A stretch of DNA of 64,000 nt from Fomes fomentarius (GCA_022606135.1 JABYQN010000003.1:1798001-1862000); one strand, 5' to 3'; positions 23,209 through 36,130 are shown, counted from the first letter of the stretch. Translations and numbers: made by a program. The notes: generated by a model not told the origin, from the letters alone.

Positions 23209-24596
23209 CTATGCACCTGCGCGTGCTCTTGCAAGCACAGCAGCTATGAGGCCAGGCACGTCGTTGGCCTGCAAGTGCGCCCCAATAACATCCTCGACTT
23301 CGTCCTGTAATCCGTCGACCTGCACCTCGCCCAGAAGCCTCGAGTTCGGCATGAACAACAGCTTGATGTAGATCCTTCGTCGCTCTGTCGAGCCGTTGGG
23401 CGTGACGACGTACGTGAGGTGCAGCTCATTCTCCGACTCCGCATGTGTGGATTCAAGCGAGAGCAAGGAACGGCGCAGCGCCAGAGACGCGGTGTACCTG
23501 GAGAACGCGCGTGCATTGTAGGTAGTGTCAGTCTCGCTTGACGACCCAGCAAACAGTGAAGGCCACACACCAATCGTATAATCCGACAACCCGCCCGTCC
23601 TGCACCTCCTTCTGTCCGGCATTCACTTGTCTCTCGAGCTCTGCCCGCTCAACTCGCAAACGCTCCACCTCGACGGCCCCGGCCTTGACGCGCTCCTTCA
23701 CCGAGTCCACCTGCTCGTTCACCTGCTGCAGCTCATCGTCGAGCTGCTGCATCTCGATAATCTGCTCGTCAAGCTGCGCGTTCGCAGCGGGGATCGTGAG
23801 GCGCGGATGAGGGTGCGCCTGGCGAAGACGCGTCAGGGTGAGGCGGGCATCCAGAATCTTGTTGGCTAGTGTGGCGGCCTCTTGTGTCAGTGCGCGGGCC
23901 TTGTTGTAGTCTGCAGCGACAGCATATATGAATGGTCCGTGTCATGTAGTGGGAGGAATCGGCGAATGGAGCACGTGGTAGCACAAGGGCGGTAGGGCAT
24001 CGCTTCAACAATGAATGGGAGGCGAGAAAGCGAGCGGGCAACGCACCTTGCTCGACGAGCGGGGCCAAGGTGCGGACGTCGCTGTACTTCTCCGCGAGGC
24101 GCGCCTTGGCAGCTGTTAGATTCTCCTTCTTCTTCTCGTTCTCGATCCGCAGGAGCTCGTTGTCGTCCGCATTGATGTTCGGGGCCTCGTCGCTGACGAT
24201 CGTCTTCACGTACTGATCCTTCGCCTTCTGCTCCAAGTAGTGGAACTTGAGATTGCGCAGAAAGGACTGATGATACCCGATCAATACATCGCATACAGTC
24301 CGGCAGGAGAGGCATAAGAGGGGCAAATTGGATATCAGGTCGAAAGGTCGCGCGAAAAAAAGATAGCCAGGACGTACGATCTGTGACGCGACCTCCGCCG
24401 CGACGATAGCAGGGTCTGTAGTCCCCGCCACGCCTTCCAGCGCCAGCCCCGGCTCCTTCGCAAGGGTGCTTTGCAGCGTGTCAAAACGAGTTTGGTCCTC
24501 CACAATGTTAAGTCTCGCGCTGTCGAGTTTGGCCTGCAGCGCCCGAGCAGCATCGAGCTTGCCGGAGTTGTCGATGTCCATCGCTACCGGTGCCAT
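23209..24596 (-). CDS. SOS7: Kinetochore protein Sos7
   Basis: Sos7 is a fungal kinetochore component linked to the Mis12 complex. The start MAPVAMDIDNSGKLDAARAL leads to the family's N-terminal signature SFLRNLKFHYLEQKAKDQYV after an intron at about 24267-24377. Long heptad-rich coiled coils follow (LTAAKARLAEKYSDVRTLAP; LDEQIIEMQQLDDELQQVNE and VERLRVERAELERQVN). The C-terminal globular part has ELHLTYVVTPNGSTERRRIY and LLFMPNSRLLGEVQVDGLQD, ending at the stop 23209-23211. Four exons can be followed, with introns near 24050-23915 and 23575-23500. The domain order and coiled-coil layout fit the family; the identification rests on remembered signatures and was not checked by search. Confidence 0.78.
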
Positions 24597-25094
24597 ACTT
24601 GAGATTGCAAAAAGAAAGGAGGTATCAATAAGCTCTGTGGATAGAGGCGTGTGTGAGGGTTGCCGAAGGCGATCGGACGACGGATGAGTCGTGACCAGAG
24701 GTGGTGAGGAACAAGAACAACTGCGCTTGAGACTGACGACGCGCGACGCGTTTGAGTACACGTGATCGTGCCCTCCGCCGCGATACTTACCGTAACTTAC
24801 GCGAACCCCTTGCGGACAGCGAGGTGAGAAGAGAGTATACATCGATTCCGAAGACGAGTAACTACGCTGGTATCTTGCAGACAAATATTATGTGATTCTA
24901 CATACATCTACATCATCACCGTCACTCCCCCTAAGACTTGCGAGGTGGGATCGCTCTTACGGGAACCAGCCAGGCGACGCCGCAACAGGAGCATACACAA
25001 CGAGCACTAAGGCCCATACCGAAGACTACGAAAACCAACAGACAGACAGAGATGAAGCACGAAGGTGAACCGCAAAGGCAAATCAGAGACCGGT
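24597..25094. other. Intergenic between SOS7 and ELMO genes
   Basis: About 500 bases upstream of SOS7 and downstream of the ELMO gene. An open frame runs into SOS7 from upstream but has low-complexity Ser-rich content and no support as coding. Nothing else seen. Confidence 0.45.
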
Positions 25095-28078
25095 CTAAGG
25101 CGCTGCGTCGTACGACAAGTCGGAGAAAAAGAATTCGCTGTTCGTCGGCGGCGGGCCAGACACAAGTCCGCTCGGGATCTCCACCTTCTCTCCAGACAGA
25201 TCTGTCACGACCATACCACATATCAGTATCACTCCACTACGCGCAGCTTGGAGAATGCGAGACACGAACCCAATAGCTTAATCTTGAGTCCGATCTCCGT
25301 CAGCGCCTGGACGAACAGCTCCGTTTCTTGCGACGCGACGTGCCCGCCATCTCGCCTGAGCATGTTCAGCCCGTCTGTCCAGTCAGCCCAACGCGCCTGG
25401 TCGAGAGCGATCTGGTCCGCTAGCGAGCCACCGCTCGTGCTCAGGAGGGAAAACGAGAGACTTGACGCGACGAGGGGCGAACTCGATCCAAGCGGGACAT
25501 CCGTCTGGTCACCACGGATGTGCGGGAAGGGTGCGCAGGTCCCGGTCGCAACTTCGCTGACCATGGCGATCTCGATGCGTTCGGGAAGGTCTTCCAAGCC
25601 CTTCCGGACGGGGAACTTCACGGCGCTGTCGACGTAGTGGAGGTATTTCAACCCGGCGTCCTAGAGGAACGCATCAGTGTCAGGTCGTGATTGTGGGCAA
25701 GAGGCCAAACACGTACGAGTCGGAGGAACCTCCATGGTCGTGTAGGGCGCTTCAGGGTGTCGCGAGGGACGGTCGTAGCTAGCGCGATGCCGTTCATAAA
25801 CCAAGCACCCTCCAACAGGCAGTGGATCCGCTGCTGACGGACGAACTCGAACGACTCTTTGTACAACTTCGCACGTAGATTGCTACAAGATATTCTCAGT
25901 CCCCCTGCCCGGAGCAGAAATTGTGGTGACGATGCTCACCGTACTGGTATCTTGCTCATTATGTCGTCCTCCATCTCGAGCTCCTGCATTTGCCGATCGC
26001 GCACAGCACGATACTCGCAATCGAGGAACTCCTGCTCGACTTCATGCCATGGGCGAATATTTTCCCTCTTGAGGGCGACCTTGACCCTGACAACGGTCGA
26101 AGGTAAGCTTCTCATACCTGGAAAAGGAACGCGCGAGAGCGAAGAAGACGTACTGGCTTCTCGTCAAAGCGACTAATCGAGGGAAGTCACCAGTCGAAGC
26201 ACCACTCTCGTTCCACATACGCAGGAAGAACTGCAATGCTAGCGAGTGTACCTTGTAGAAGTTGAGGAAGAATGGTTGGAATGTCGTGGACGTTGAATCT
26301 GTGCGATCATTAATCCCACATAAGAGGAAGCGATGCGATGTAACGCACATCCTGGTGCATATATGGCCCAGTGCTCAGAGAGCAAGTCGGTCACCTCGTT
26401 CGAAGCCTGTGCAAGAGGACACCTTCGCTCTACTGGTCGGCTGAGCTGCTCCTGGACGACCTTCGCCCAGTAGTCCGGATCCTTCTCGACGAAGTATTTC
26501 TGCAGTATGATATCAGCATTCCGCTATACGATTCATATCGACGTGCGACGCACCAGGCAGTCCAAGCCGAGCACGCCGACTTCCCTGAACTCGTGTCCTA
26601 TGTCCTCCGTGTCGAAGCCGAGCTTGCGCCATTTGATGAGCGTGACTGCGTCCTCGCGCTCCTCCTGAAGTCTGCTATTCTCCCAGATAAACTGCATGGC
26701 GGAGCTGTGCAGCGGCTCAAAGTCGGGTTCGACGAGCGTCGTCTTCTTCCGGAACGTCACCCGGACCATGTTCGCTTGGAAATCGAGGATGCATGAAGTT
26801 AGGTCTTCAATGGTATGTGACGACATGAGGCGCTACAGGGCACACTATGAGACGGTGTGTGCGGGAAGACGGGAACGGTCGACGCACAATGACTGCTTTC
26901 CGGACATTCAACCCCTCGAGTGCCGCAATGAACTCGTCCCACCGTGGATCGCTCGCATGGGCCATGAGCGAGTTGATCAGCATCATACTGAACCAACGAT
27001 GAGTTTCCTCCGCGTACTTCATGAGGGATGGCGTTCACAAACCTGTACAAGGCCATCGTGGTATCCGCACTTCCTAACCGACTTACGACGGTCTCCAGTA
27101 ATCGTTGCTCCTTCCGCATCTGCTCAAACACAACGTCGAACCCGTATCTATACACAGAACCTGGTTGTGGAGAGGGTGGCCCTCGACTTGCGCCGGCTGC
27201 ATGTGCCCCTGACGCACTGCTTGGGTCTGCTTCGACAAGTTTCTTGAGAATAGCAGTTGCAGGTCGACATACATTGATAAGGGATTGTTCTGAGGAGAGT
27301 ATCTGGACAACTTTCAGTATGAAACTGTTGTCGAGGTTTGCCCAGCCGTAGTCGAGTTCCATGAGGTTCTGCATTGCGGTAAGAGCATACTACGATTACG
27401 TGTCAGTTATCACGATTGCATCACAAGAACGGTGACACGGACAGCTAGGATGTTACCGTGAGAGGTATTGATGACGTCGATGAGTTCATGAAGGCCGTCT
27501 CGTTGTAGGAATTCGTTCGCGAATTGCTCTTCCTACGTCAGTGGTCAGCATCCGCCGCTTGTGCATTGCAATGAGCACGAACTCGAATGAGCTTGCGTAG
27601 AGACGTAAGGGCGAGGCCAAGCTTGGCGTCTCTTGCACCTAATCTCTCTACAATCTCGGCCGCTTCAATAGCGGGGGCGTTGACGAGTCTTGATAGGAGA
27701 TGCAGGAGAGGTAGTGGGGTGAATACGGAGTTATCCTGCAAGTGCAACTCGACCATTGACTCACTTCAGATTCACCTTCCCCTTGATCTTCTTCCTCAAG
27801 TTTTCGTCCGTTATAAGCTCATCATTATCGTCCCGCAAGGCGTACACAGCAGGTGGATCCTTGAGCTTCAGGCTGATGCATAGCTGTCGAATGACATCCT
27901 CCACCGCGAGACTCGGCTCAATGCGTGTACGGACCGTTATTCCATCCTTGGTAGTGACATTGTTGGTAGGAACGAGCCCGCCCCTTGTATTGGATCTGCC
28001 ATTGCCATTCGATGCGCCAGGGAGGGAGGGTTGAGCGGAGACTCGCGAGGCACCTTCGTCGGAGGGAAACGAGGACAT
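25095..28078 (-). CDS. ELMO: ELMO/CED-12 family protein with PH-like domain
   Basis: ELMO proteins bind DOCK-type exchange factors to activate Rac-like GTPases and shape the actin cytoskeleton; basidiomycetes have one. The first exon (MSSFPSDEGASRVSAQ) leads to a ubiquitin-like/RBD segment (VRTRIEPSLAVEDVIRQLCI, PPAVYALRDDNDELI). Armadillo-like helices follow (LLHLLSRLVNAPAIEAAEIV, FANEFLQRDGLHELIDVI, GSVYRYGFDVVFEQMRKEQR). The central ELMO domain has FIWENSRLQEEREDAVTLIK and IGHEFREVGVLGLDCL, then RPWHEVEQEFLDCEYRAV. The C-terminal PH-like part has QQRIHCLLEGAWFMNG, WRFLRL and DAGLKYLHYVDS. It ends in a proline-containing tail PSGLVSGPPPTNSEFF, comparable to the DOCK-binding tail of animal ELMO. 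Stop TAG at 25095-25097. About twelve exons; intact. Confidence 0.88.
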
Positions 28079-29282
28079 GGGCAATTGGTATTAAGGCGTC
28101 TGGTAAAGAAGCGTTATAAATTTGGACTTGAAACGTTCGTAACACGGAAGCAGCGCACAGAGAGTGGCGAAGATTTCAGCAGCTGGTGCAGCGCGCCGCT
28201 CGCGACTCTTCAGCCATACAAGCTCTCTCTATCCCACTTGGCTTGGACTCTCCCGTCTGCCATACCATATGAAAGATGAAGAGACTCACATGAGCGTCGA
28301 TTATTGCCAGAGTCCTTCTGTACGGAATCAATACGCTGTGGAGAGACAGTAAATCAGCGTCTGTACGAACTTAAACCCTCTGAGGAGCATGATATATCAG
28401 AAATGCGAAGATGACATCGAGCGCGCCCAAGAAGGCACTCAGACTGACGTGCAAATATAGAAATTCGAAAGTTCATCAGGACGGTGCACGGATGAAGGCA
28501 AGACTCACCGCGAGCGATGGGCGGTGCGAACGAGGGGTATAAGTTATGCCAAATCAGCTAAAGAGCATAGGACGCGTAGTTGAGAGTACAGCGAGAGCAA
28601 GCGCAGAAGGTATGGAGTAATAAGAATAGCGATAGATTGTCGTCGGCGAGTGTAAGGCGTGGTGGGGCGTAGGACGTAGGAACAAATTGCAGAGGATCGG
28701 TCGCGAGAGCCAGAGACCGCCTAGATCCGTCAGCAGAGCACGCAGAGCGGCAGAGCAGGCAAGTGAAGGACGATGTAGAGCGTGCTGAGGCCGTCGACGG
28801 CGATAACGACGAGGTCGAGGTGAGAGGTGCGAGAGAAGTCAGGGTCAAGGCGCAGTCGCGCCGTCAGATTCAGAGCTGATGCGCGGCGTCAAGGACGCCA
28901 CAACGCTCTTGTTCAACCTCAACGAGCTCGTCTTCTCCCCGATTCTTGAAGAGCCATGTCGGATATTGCTAGAGTATTGCTGGCTATATGTGGACAGTCT
29001 CCCGGATATGCCATTTGTTCAACACGCCGCATCACCGTCCGAATGCCTCATCGAAGCAAATGCTCTCGCACACGATCCTATTTTACTACTAACGAATACA
29101 GCAGACGATGTAGGTGTAGGTAGATGATTGGGAATAGCGCATGCTCTATGGGCCAGTTGGGAATATGGCTATATGCTTTAGCTGCAATGGTCAGCCTCGA
29201 CTGGCATGGCAGCCTCCGCAAGCCGAGGTGAGCTCCAATCCTCTAGTATCCTCGGATACCAAGCATTCTCTACTCGACGACA
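28079..29282. other. Intergenic between divergent ELMO and PP1-motif genes; one possible exon
   Basis: About 1.2 kb. A plus-strand open frame at 28879-29127 (MRGVKDATTLLFNLNELVFS...) has coding-like codon use in its first 25 codons but no recognised domain, and it is not joined to a neighbour. The rest holds both promoters. Confidence 0.3.
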
Positions 29283-31717
29283 ATGGTCGCATCGACTCAA
29301 GAACGCATGTCTCCGACCGTGTCGACGGCGACGCTCGACCTCCAGGACGTCCTGTCGTCGTTCAACGGGGATTGTCTCGTCTCTCTTCGCCTCAGCATCT
29401 CCGCTTCGGACAGCATACATTCCTTTGACAACATCCCTCCTTTTCCAACGAAACCCAACCCCGTAGCTTTTGTTAGCGACTTCAAGAACAAATGTCAGCC
29501 ATCTCGAGGCACTCACAGGCCTAGTGGTGACGTTCGTTCTATCGTCACGCTACCTACAGCGCCCCGTCGCAAAGCCATGCTGACGGAGAAGATTGACATT
29601 CATGCTTGGAAAGTAAGTCAATGGTGCGAGATAAGAGTGCGATTGCTGATGCCTTGCTCGTGCAGGTGTCTGTCACGCCGCCTTCCGAGCCACCGACGCG
29701 GTCAGCGCGAGATGCCGTGGATGTCTCTCTTGTCGATACAAGTCCTCATTCGCACTCCTCAACCAGTGCTTCCACCTTGGCGGGTGTCGCCCCCAGCGAT
29801 CCTTCGCGGTGTATCGACACGACCAGTCCACTCCTCGTTCCGACTATCATGGTATCAAACTCAACGACGGCTCTTTCCGTGTCCTTCGACTCTCCGCAGA
29901 ACCCGCGCAACGAGACTTCTCTGGCAGTTCGGCGAGGAAGAAAGCCACTACCTGCGCTATCTCTGATGACGGTGACCAAATCCGACCACAGTTCCGCCGA
30001 TCGTGATCCTTACCCGGACATACCTTCTGCATTCCTGGGATCTCCGACATGTTCTTCGCCTACATTTTCCTTCTCCACTGGTGATCCTTCCAAGTACAAC
30101 ATGGGTCTGTCGGCCATGTGCAACAGCCTCAGAGCTCTCGTTCCTTCACTACCCTTCAGCCCCCTTCAATCTACCGCACCGCCTCGCCCGAAGCTTGAAC
30201 CGGAGACCCGATGGGGTGTGGTTAGCTCTATGCAGCTACCGGATGTCGATGACGATGAGTGGGCATTTGCACAAGACTTGGTCATTGAGTGGCACGCGAG
30301 CCGGGGACTTCGTGCCGAGGTGTCACCTCCTCCGTCTCCACCCGGTGAATTGCCTTATGCCGCGGATACGTCTCCCTCAGCCGTGGTGAGCGTCACCATG
30401 CATAGCCTCGTCTCTTCACCTTCCTCCACGATGGTAGACCGTCCGACAAAAGACAAAGACAAAGACAACGGTACCGACGAGCCGACCTCGCCGGATGTAA
30501 AGCAGATGCGTCGCAAGACTGTCATCATCCAGGCACCAGAACTCGACGAAACTTGTGGGCACGTTCTCGAGAAGCTGCGCAAGATGGATAACGTGACTGC
30601 TGCCGCCGACTGGACCATCGACCTTCTCCCTGGCGAGTTCGATGAGCCTGTCCCTTTCGAGACACCCGCATACATACCTCTAGCAGCGCCTGTGCTGGCT
30701 GATGGTCGAGCATCGAACCTGCGCCCTTGCAGTACTACTAGTAGTGCGAAGGTTCCTGTGCGAGGTATCCTCAAAGGGAAGAAGAGCGTGCGGTTTTCAT
30801 CGGTGCCAAGTCTTCATGAGTACGAGAAGGATGATAACACCGATGAAGATGACGATTCTGAGCGAGACGACATACATTGCCGCCCGGCTACGCCTTCTCC
30901 AAGCATCCCTATCAAGCCAAATCCCGAGCCTAAGGCGCCCACGTCTGGCAGACGCCCGCCTCTGATTACCACACCACGCAAGAGTTCTCCATTGCGCGAA
31001 CACAGCTCTCCAGGCTCTGACTCCACGAACAACATGGTCGTCGTCGCCGCGGCCGCCTCACGGGCGGCAACAATGCCGTTCGCTCCTACCCCAGCTTCGG
31101 TTCCGGGCAACACCATGGCAAGGCACCCCGCGGTCCGCGCTCTGGCGCACCGCCCACAGGCTCCCCGCCCTACGGGCAGTCCACGCCTCATGGGCTCCGG
31201 GTTCGGTGGTGCGGTCGTTGGGGCTCCCGGGCTGCAGTCCCCTACGCCCGTCTACCTCGAAGCTCAGCGGCGCGCCCCTCTCAAGTCCATCAACATGCGG
31301 CAGAGTCTTCCCAAGGAGCGCAAGCCCGATGTCCTAATCCCCGTGAAGGCCGCACTCGTGCCATCCAGACGCAGCCTCGCGCCCCCCACGCCCACGCCCA
31401 CATCGGCACCAGCATCAACGCCTCCGTCTCTGCGGGACAAGGAGAATGCCAAAGCTGCGAGCGCGACTGTCGACCGTCGTAACGTTCGGACGGCGTCGGT
31501 CCCGGTGTCCGCTGCGGCTGCCCAGCGGCCTGTGCACGAACGAGATGACAGTGCACGCAGGCGGTCGGAAGGCGTCGTCGGCAGGGGCGACGCCCGGAGA
31601 GGGAGCGGTGAGGACGCCTGTGGTGGTGGTATCCCCACCGGCGCAGCGGGCGCCGGTCAGAGAGGCAGCAGGATGCCTGTGCCGTTGCGGAGCATCTTTA
31701 GCAAGCTCCGTACGTAG
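29283..31717 (+). CDS. Disordered Ser/Pro-rich protein with RVxF-type PP1-docking motif
   Basis: I do not recognise a named family. Two exons: 29283-29612 (MVASTQERMSPTVSTATLDL, with a conserved-looking TEKIDIHAWK end) and 29666-31717, joined in phase 0 over a canonical 53-nt intron. Exon 2 has one structured-looking patch (DEWAFAQDLVIEWHASRGLR). It also has VIIQAPELDETCGHVLEKLR and PVRGILKGKKSVRFSSVPSL, followed by an acidic run (DNTDEDDDSERDD). The KSVRF within the latter fits the RVxF consensus used to dock protein phosphatase 1, and RGILK..VRF resembles segments of known PP1 and cyclin-type binders. The remainder is low complexity, rich in Ser, Pro, Ala and Arg, ending MPVPLRSIFSKLRT. Regulatory role is inference. 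Confidence 0.72.
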
Positions 31718-32587
31718 TATCGTGTCTACTGCGTGACGCGTGACTGTCGGCGACTCCCTCGGGTGAGTTACTTGACACTGTCCGTTGTCTCGATGTGCTC
31801 TGCCCGGCCCGCTGTCGGTTATAGACTATATTCTTCTATGCGTGTATCGGAGAGCCTGTATACCGTATTTAGCAGGGTGCCGTGTTACTATCGACCGTGT
31901 CGATGTCTGTGTGTATACATCTTATACTTGGTAGTAGTCTGATGGTAGTAATTGGGAAGATCAGTAATTCGAGTCTACCGGTGCATGGGAGCTCTGAAGG
32001 GCTGTTCGAGTTGAGAGATGCGGGCAAACCAGGCGGGCGATGTATCGCAAATAGTGATGATTGATATGGTACAACGTAGGAATACCAATAGTAAAAGTAC
32101 ATACAAGGCGGGTTCGTGACCCAAGTATGGTGTACAACGTACGATAGTGGGATAATTGAAGGAAGGGGGTAGTGAAAAATTCGAAGGGATGCCGATTGGC
32201 AGTGTCAGGACATGTATGTGGTCTATAGGTGTACGCCAAAGCGTCCACCTCGATACAGTCCGTACATCTAGGAGCGCTGTGGATACAGAGAATAGACCGG
32301 ACATAAATAGCTCTATCACAGAGGAACAGGAATCTATGCATATCAATGTAACCAAGAAGGCAGTGCCAAGAACGAGATGGAGGATCAACAATCAAGAATC
32401 AAGAAAAGAAACTCAGATTAGCGAGAGAATTGTGAATCATCCAAGATAAGCATCTAACGGGAGTGCATAGGAGTCTGATTGGGCCATATTGAACACTGGC
32501 CAATCGCCGCCCATGCACTACGGATACTCTCAAACCAGACAAAGGCACATTCTGCCACTTCTCTAGCCAGCCTCTAGGATACTGAGC
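31718..32587. other. Intergenic between convergent genes
   Basis: About 870 bases of 3' regions of two convergent genes. AT-rich, with short overlapping frames only. Nothing else seen. Confidence 0.5.
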
Positions 32588-34643
32588 TCAGAGCTCAGGA
32601 TGAGCTTGGAGAGCGGAGCGTGCCGAGGCGCGCATCTGTACAGCACACAGGAACACATGGCCGTTAGCAATGCAATGTTCGATCATCAAGAGAAGAACCG
32701 TCAACGTACTCATCAGAGGAGACAGCGCTGCATTCTGCTGCATGGCCTCAAAAATGCGTTCCAGCTCGGCACGGAGGGTCGCGTCGTCTGGCATACCTTG
32801 CGCCTGAGCGCCGGCGCCGGCGGCTCGCAGACGCTGTCCGGTAGTGTATGTCTTGGAAATCACCTTCGCCACGGACTCCCACAGGATCTGCAGCGCAATT
32901 TATCAGTATGAACAGCGAAGGAGTCGCACTCGACCGATGCAGGACCGATGCATGTAACGGTAGTAATAGGGAGGAAGACGACGGGACTCCAAACTCACCG
33001 CCGTGAACGGGTTGACGCAGATGAGGAGGCGGACATCATTGAGGTGGCGCAAATTCCTCACCGCCGCGTGAGCCGCGTGGTACGTGCGGCTGTTCGCAGA
33101 CGCCGAGTTCTGAGTGAAGGGCATGTGCAGTTCGATGGTCGCGCACTGTGCCAGCGTGTGGGTAAGGATCGCAGCGCGCACGACGTCGGCGCGAGTCTGG
33201 TCGACCTGTTCGATCTTCGGCAACGCCTGTTTGAACCGTTCGATGCGGTTGTCCAGAGACAGGAATGCGGCTTGAGAGGCTATTTGGACTCAGGCTCCAT
33301 GTGTGCACGTGGAAGGAGGAATGTGGTGCTCACAAGGGTCGTACCGCGAAGCAAGCCGCGTGGCACCTTCGTACATGATCGCAGCCTTGGCCTGCATCGC
33401 AAGCATGCTCTGACTAGCCATGTTCGCGTCACCCTCGGTGCCTGCGATGAATGACTTGACAGTGCGGTTGGAGCGGAAGTCGCTCGGGAATGGGTGCTGA
33501 CAGCAAAACCGGTGGCGCCGCGTCAATAACAATCAACGATACGACGTGAGTCACGAAGACTTACAGTCTGGTAACTCGTTAGGTCCCTGGGCCAGGGTGT
33601 ATCGATCTGGGTGCCAGTCGACTCGTCGTCCGTGAACGCGGGGGCCGAGCCAGAAGCCATGGACCAGCAACGATCCAGAACAAACACCGTCCAGAAGCCA
33701 TTGATGCGCTCTCCTTCTTCTAGGAGGTCAGCTGGGGGTGGAAGACGGTATGCGGTGGCATCTGCAGCTGTTCTGCTGCGCCTTGTGCTTCGGATCATGT
33801 GGAGCCTCGAAGCGATGGCAATTGAGACGGCGGCATTCGTGTGGTACACACCCTCAAGTTGACGATTATTCATGAAGAAGTAGTTGGCGAGAAGAACTTC
33901 TGCCTGCATCACGTAGATCGCACTGCTTGGGTCGTCGCGCAGTGCAGTTGTCGTCGGGATTTCCTGCAGGGCACGATGGAGGTAGCTCTGTTCTTGCGCC
34001 CGTACCTGCGGATTGTTTGATAACTTCGCGCCCAAGAGATAGATGACATTGAGCAGGATCTGCAGGCTGTGACTGCCGCCCGCAGACTGGGCATCTAAGA
34101 AACGGTGAATGTGTAGGAAGAAGCCAAACTCCGTAGCGTTCTGAACGAAGCTCCGGACCCTAATGCGATCGAATCGTACATTGCTGATCAGCGCCATCAC
34201 GGATGGGAGACAGACATGGAATACATACAGGTCACGCCTGGGATCGTTTGCCTGTTGAGCGTTCCGCTGTGCTTGATGCCAGGCAGCATATGGGTCGTGC
34301 AGCGTGAGCGGGGCAGACCCAGCGGTGATCTCCGCGATCCTGCCTTGGAGATGAGCGACGCGGTTCTCGAGCTGCTGGTTGACAGTCGGGCCAGGACCGT
34401 CCAAGTACTCGCAGTCTTCAGCGCGGTCTGCGCTCACGCACTGGCCACAAGCAGGCCTAACACCGTCGCAACGCTGAGATGTCAAGATTCATCAGTCTGC
34501 GTCGAAGGCATGGTGAGCATTCGCTGCGTACCATCTTGCGCCGCCTGAAATCAAGCGTTGATTAACACAGGGAGAGGTCTAGGATGCAGATTTACTCACC
34601 TGCACCGGGAGCATGCTCGTCCGCGTTCCAATGGAGGTTGCAT
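32588..34643 (-). CDS. Zn2Cys6 fungal transcription factor
   Basis: DNA-binding regulator of the fungus-specific binuclear zinc cluster type. Three small exons at the 5' end splice to MQPPLERGRACSRCR-RRKM-RCDGVRPACGQC. This gives the six-Cys pattern CxxCxxxxxxCxxxxxxCxxCxxxxxxxxC, with basic residues between Cys 2 and 3. A linker and short heptad stretch follow (NQQLENRVAHLQGRIAEI), typical of dimerising members. The middle homology region has FVQNATEFGFFLHIHRFLDA, LLNVIYLLGAKLSNNPQV, ALREDD-type helices, RLHMIRSTR, and EEGERINGFWTVFVLDRCWS with the GERINGFW signature. The start is ATG 34641-34643. The 3' end is uncertain: an intron gtacgt..ctgtacag at about 32712-32640 would place the stop at 32595, otherwise it is 32588. 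The target genes are unknown. Confidence 0.87.
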
Positions 34644-35240
34644 GATGACTGAACTTGTTGGAGTGTCGCTGTTCAAATTGAGGGAGAAGAGTAGGTATTG
34701 GTGGCATCCTCCAGTCAGCAGAAGGGGTGCTTTATACAAAGTGAAAGAGCCCGGCTATGTGGCTTGAGTATCAGAATGTGCGCTATGCTCTAGGAGCCAA
34801 TGGCCTGGATTGTGTGAAGCCTGTTGGCAAACTACGCCGCCAGGAACGGAGAGCCTATCCTGCGCAGACTTGGCTGTGGTGATCCTAGTGCAAGGTTGTA
34901 ACATTGACGGTTTCGAGGCCTCTTCCCGCGCGCAACACCCTCGTGGAAGGACGACCGGATGAGACCTGAGGGACCTGAGGACGCGGGGCACACATGTTAG
35001 CAAGTCGGGAAGTCATTGTTCTTCGTAAGCCTCGTAAGCCAGCTGTATCCCTGACAAGTAGTCTAAGATGTCTGCGTTTTGATGACATGCTGTGGCAGTC
35101 TCCTGTATCTGGAACCTGGTACATCGTATAAACAGACGCCTTGTGACCGACGGCAACGGAAATTCCATGCCAGTGCTGTGACAGCCAGAGGTTGTGTCGC
35201 GCCACATTCCAGGAAGTAAAGCGGCCGCGCTAGTCAGATC
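34644..35240. other. Intergenic upstream of the Zn2Cys6 gene
   Basis: Holds the regulator's promoter. Overlapping short frames without domains; nothing supported. Confidence 0.4.
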
Positions 35241-36130
35241 ATAACGCCTACAAGTACAGACCCCATGTGAGGGACGTGAAGAGGCGACCTATACGCTCTG
35301 CAAAACAGTTGATACTGAGGATGCCTTGTCAGCGTACTAATCCTGCAACGTACTTTGAGCAGACGTGTTGCTTCGATCCAGCGCTGGAGCCCACGGCTAC
35401 TGTCAATATCCTCGTGCATGACGGCGAAAGTCAAGCTAGCTCTCGAAGCCATGATCACGCGTGATACAGTCAGACATGAGTTCGCACGGCTACATCTCGG
35501 CCACCGTAAAGTAGCAAGTAGCCGCATCGTTGCTACCCATTTGAGCCAGGAGATCGCAGACGACCAATATGGAGGTATCGGATCCATGAATGGAGGAGAG
35601 GGCGGATAAGAGTCGTAGCTGCACTTGAGCCACCAGTTGGCATGTTCGTGCCGCGACAGGTGCGCGCAGTCATGCAATGAGTCATGGTGGAATTTGGGCG
35701 GTTCCGCTTGTTGGGATATCGCTTGAACGAAAGAGAACAAAGGAGACCGGCGGTACGTGATTTGGAAGTCATAGACCGACTCCAGGGAATTGAGAAGAAA
35801 TAAATGGAGATCTAGGAGATACCCACGAGTGAGTCAGTGGCGGTGAGGACTACTTACGTCGGGGAAGTAAGTGTGTACAACGGTGCCAGTATTGACGCAG
35901 TCCAGCGTTCCGTGCTGCAGCGTCACGGGAAAAGCGCGGGTAGCTTTGCCTCCTATGATGAGTAGGTTGTGTCAGCAGTAGTCCTGACGGCAACAGTACA
36001 CAACCTTGTGCCTCGAGGAAATGCGTCGCGAGGAGCAAAGCATCCTTCAGAGCCTCTAGGTCGCAGCAGCGCGGAGGCTGATGCCCTCTCTCGGACACGT
36101 GGCTTGTGAAGCACTGGGATAAACCGGAAC
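35241..36130 (-). other. Unrecognised spliced coding-like segment
   Basis: Minus-strand reading gives DLEALKDALLLATHFLEAQ, then a canonical intron (gttgtg..atcatag, about 35998-35950). GGKATRAFPVTLQHGTLDCV and NTGTVVHTYFPD follow, then another intron (gtaagt..tcctag, about 35858-35815) and a longer open part (LHLFLLNSLESVYDFQITYR, FSFVQAISQQAEPPKF). Phase-consistent splicing and sensible composition suggest a real gene or a recent relic. No start, no clear stop and no family could be assigned. Confidence 0.35.
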
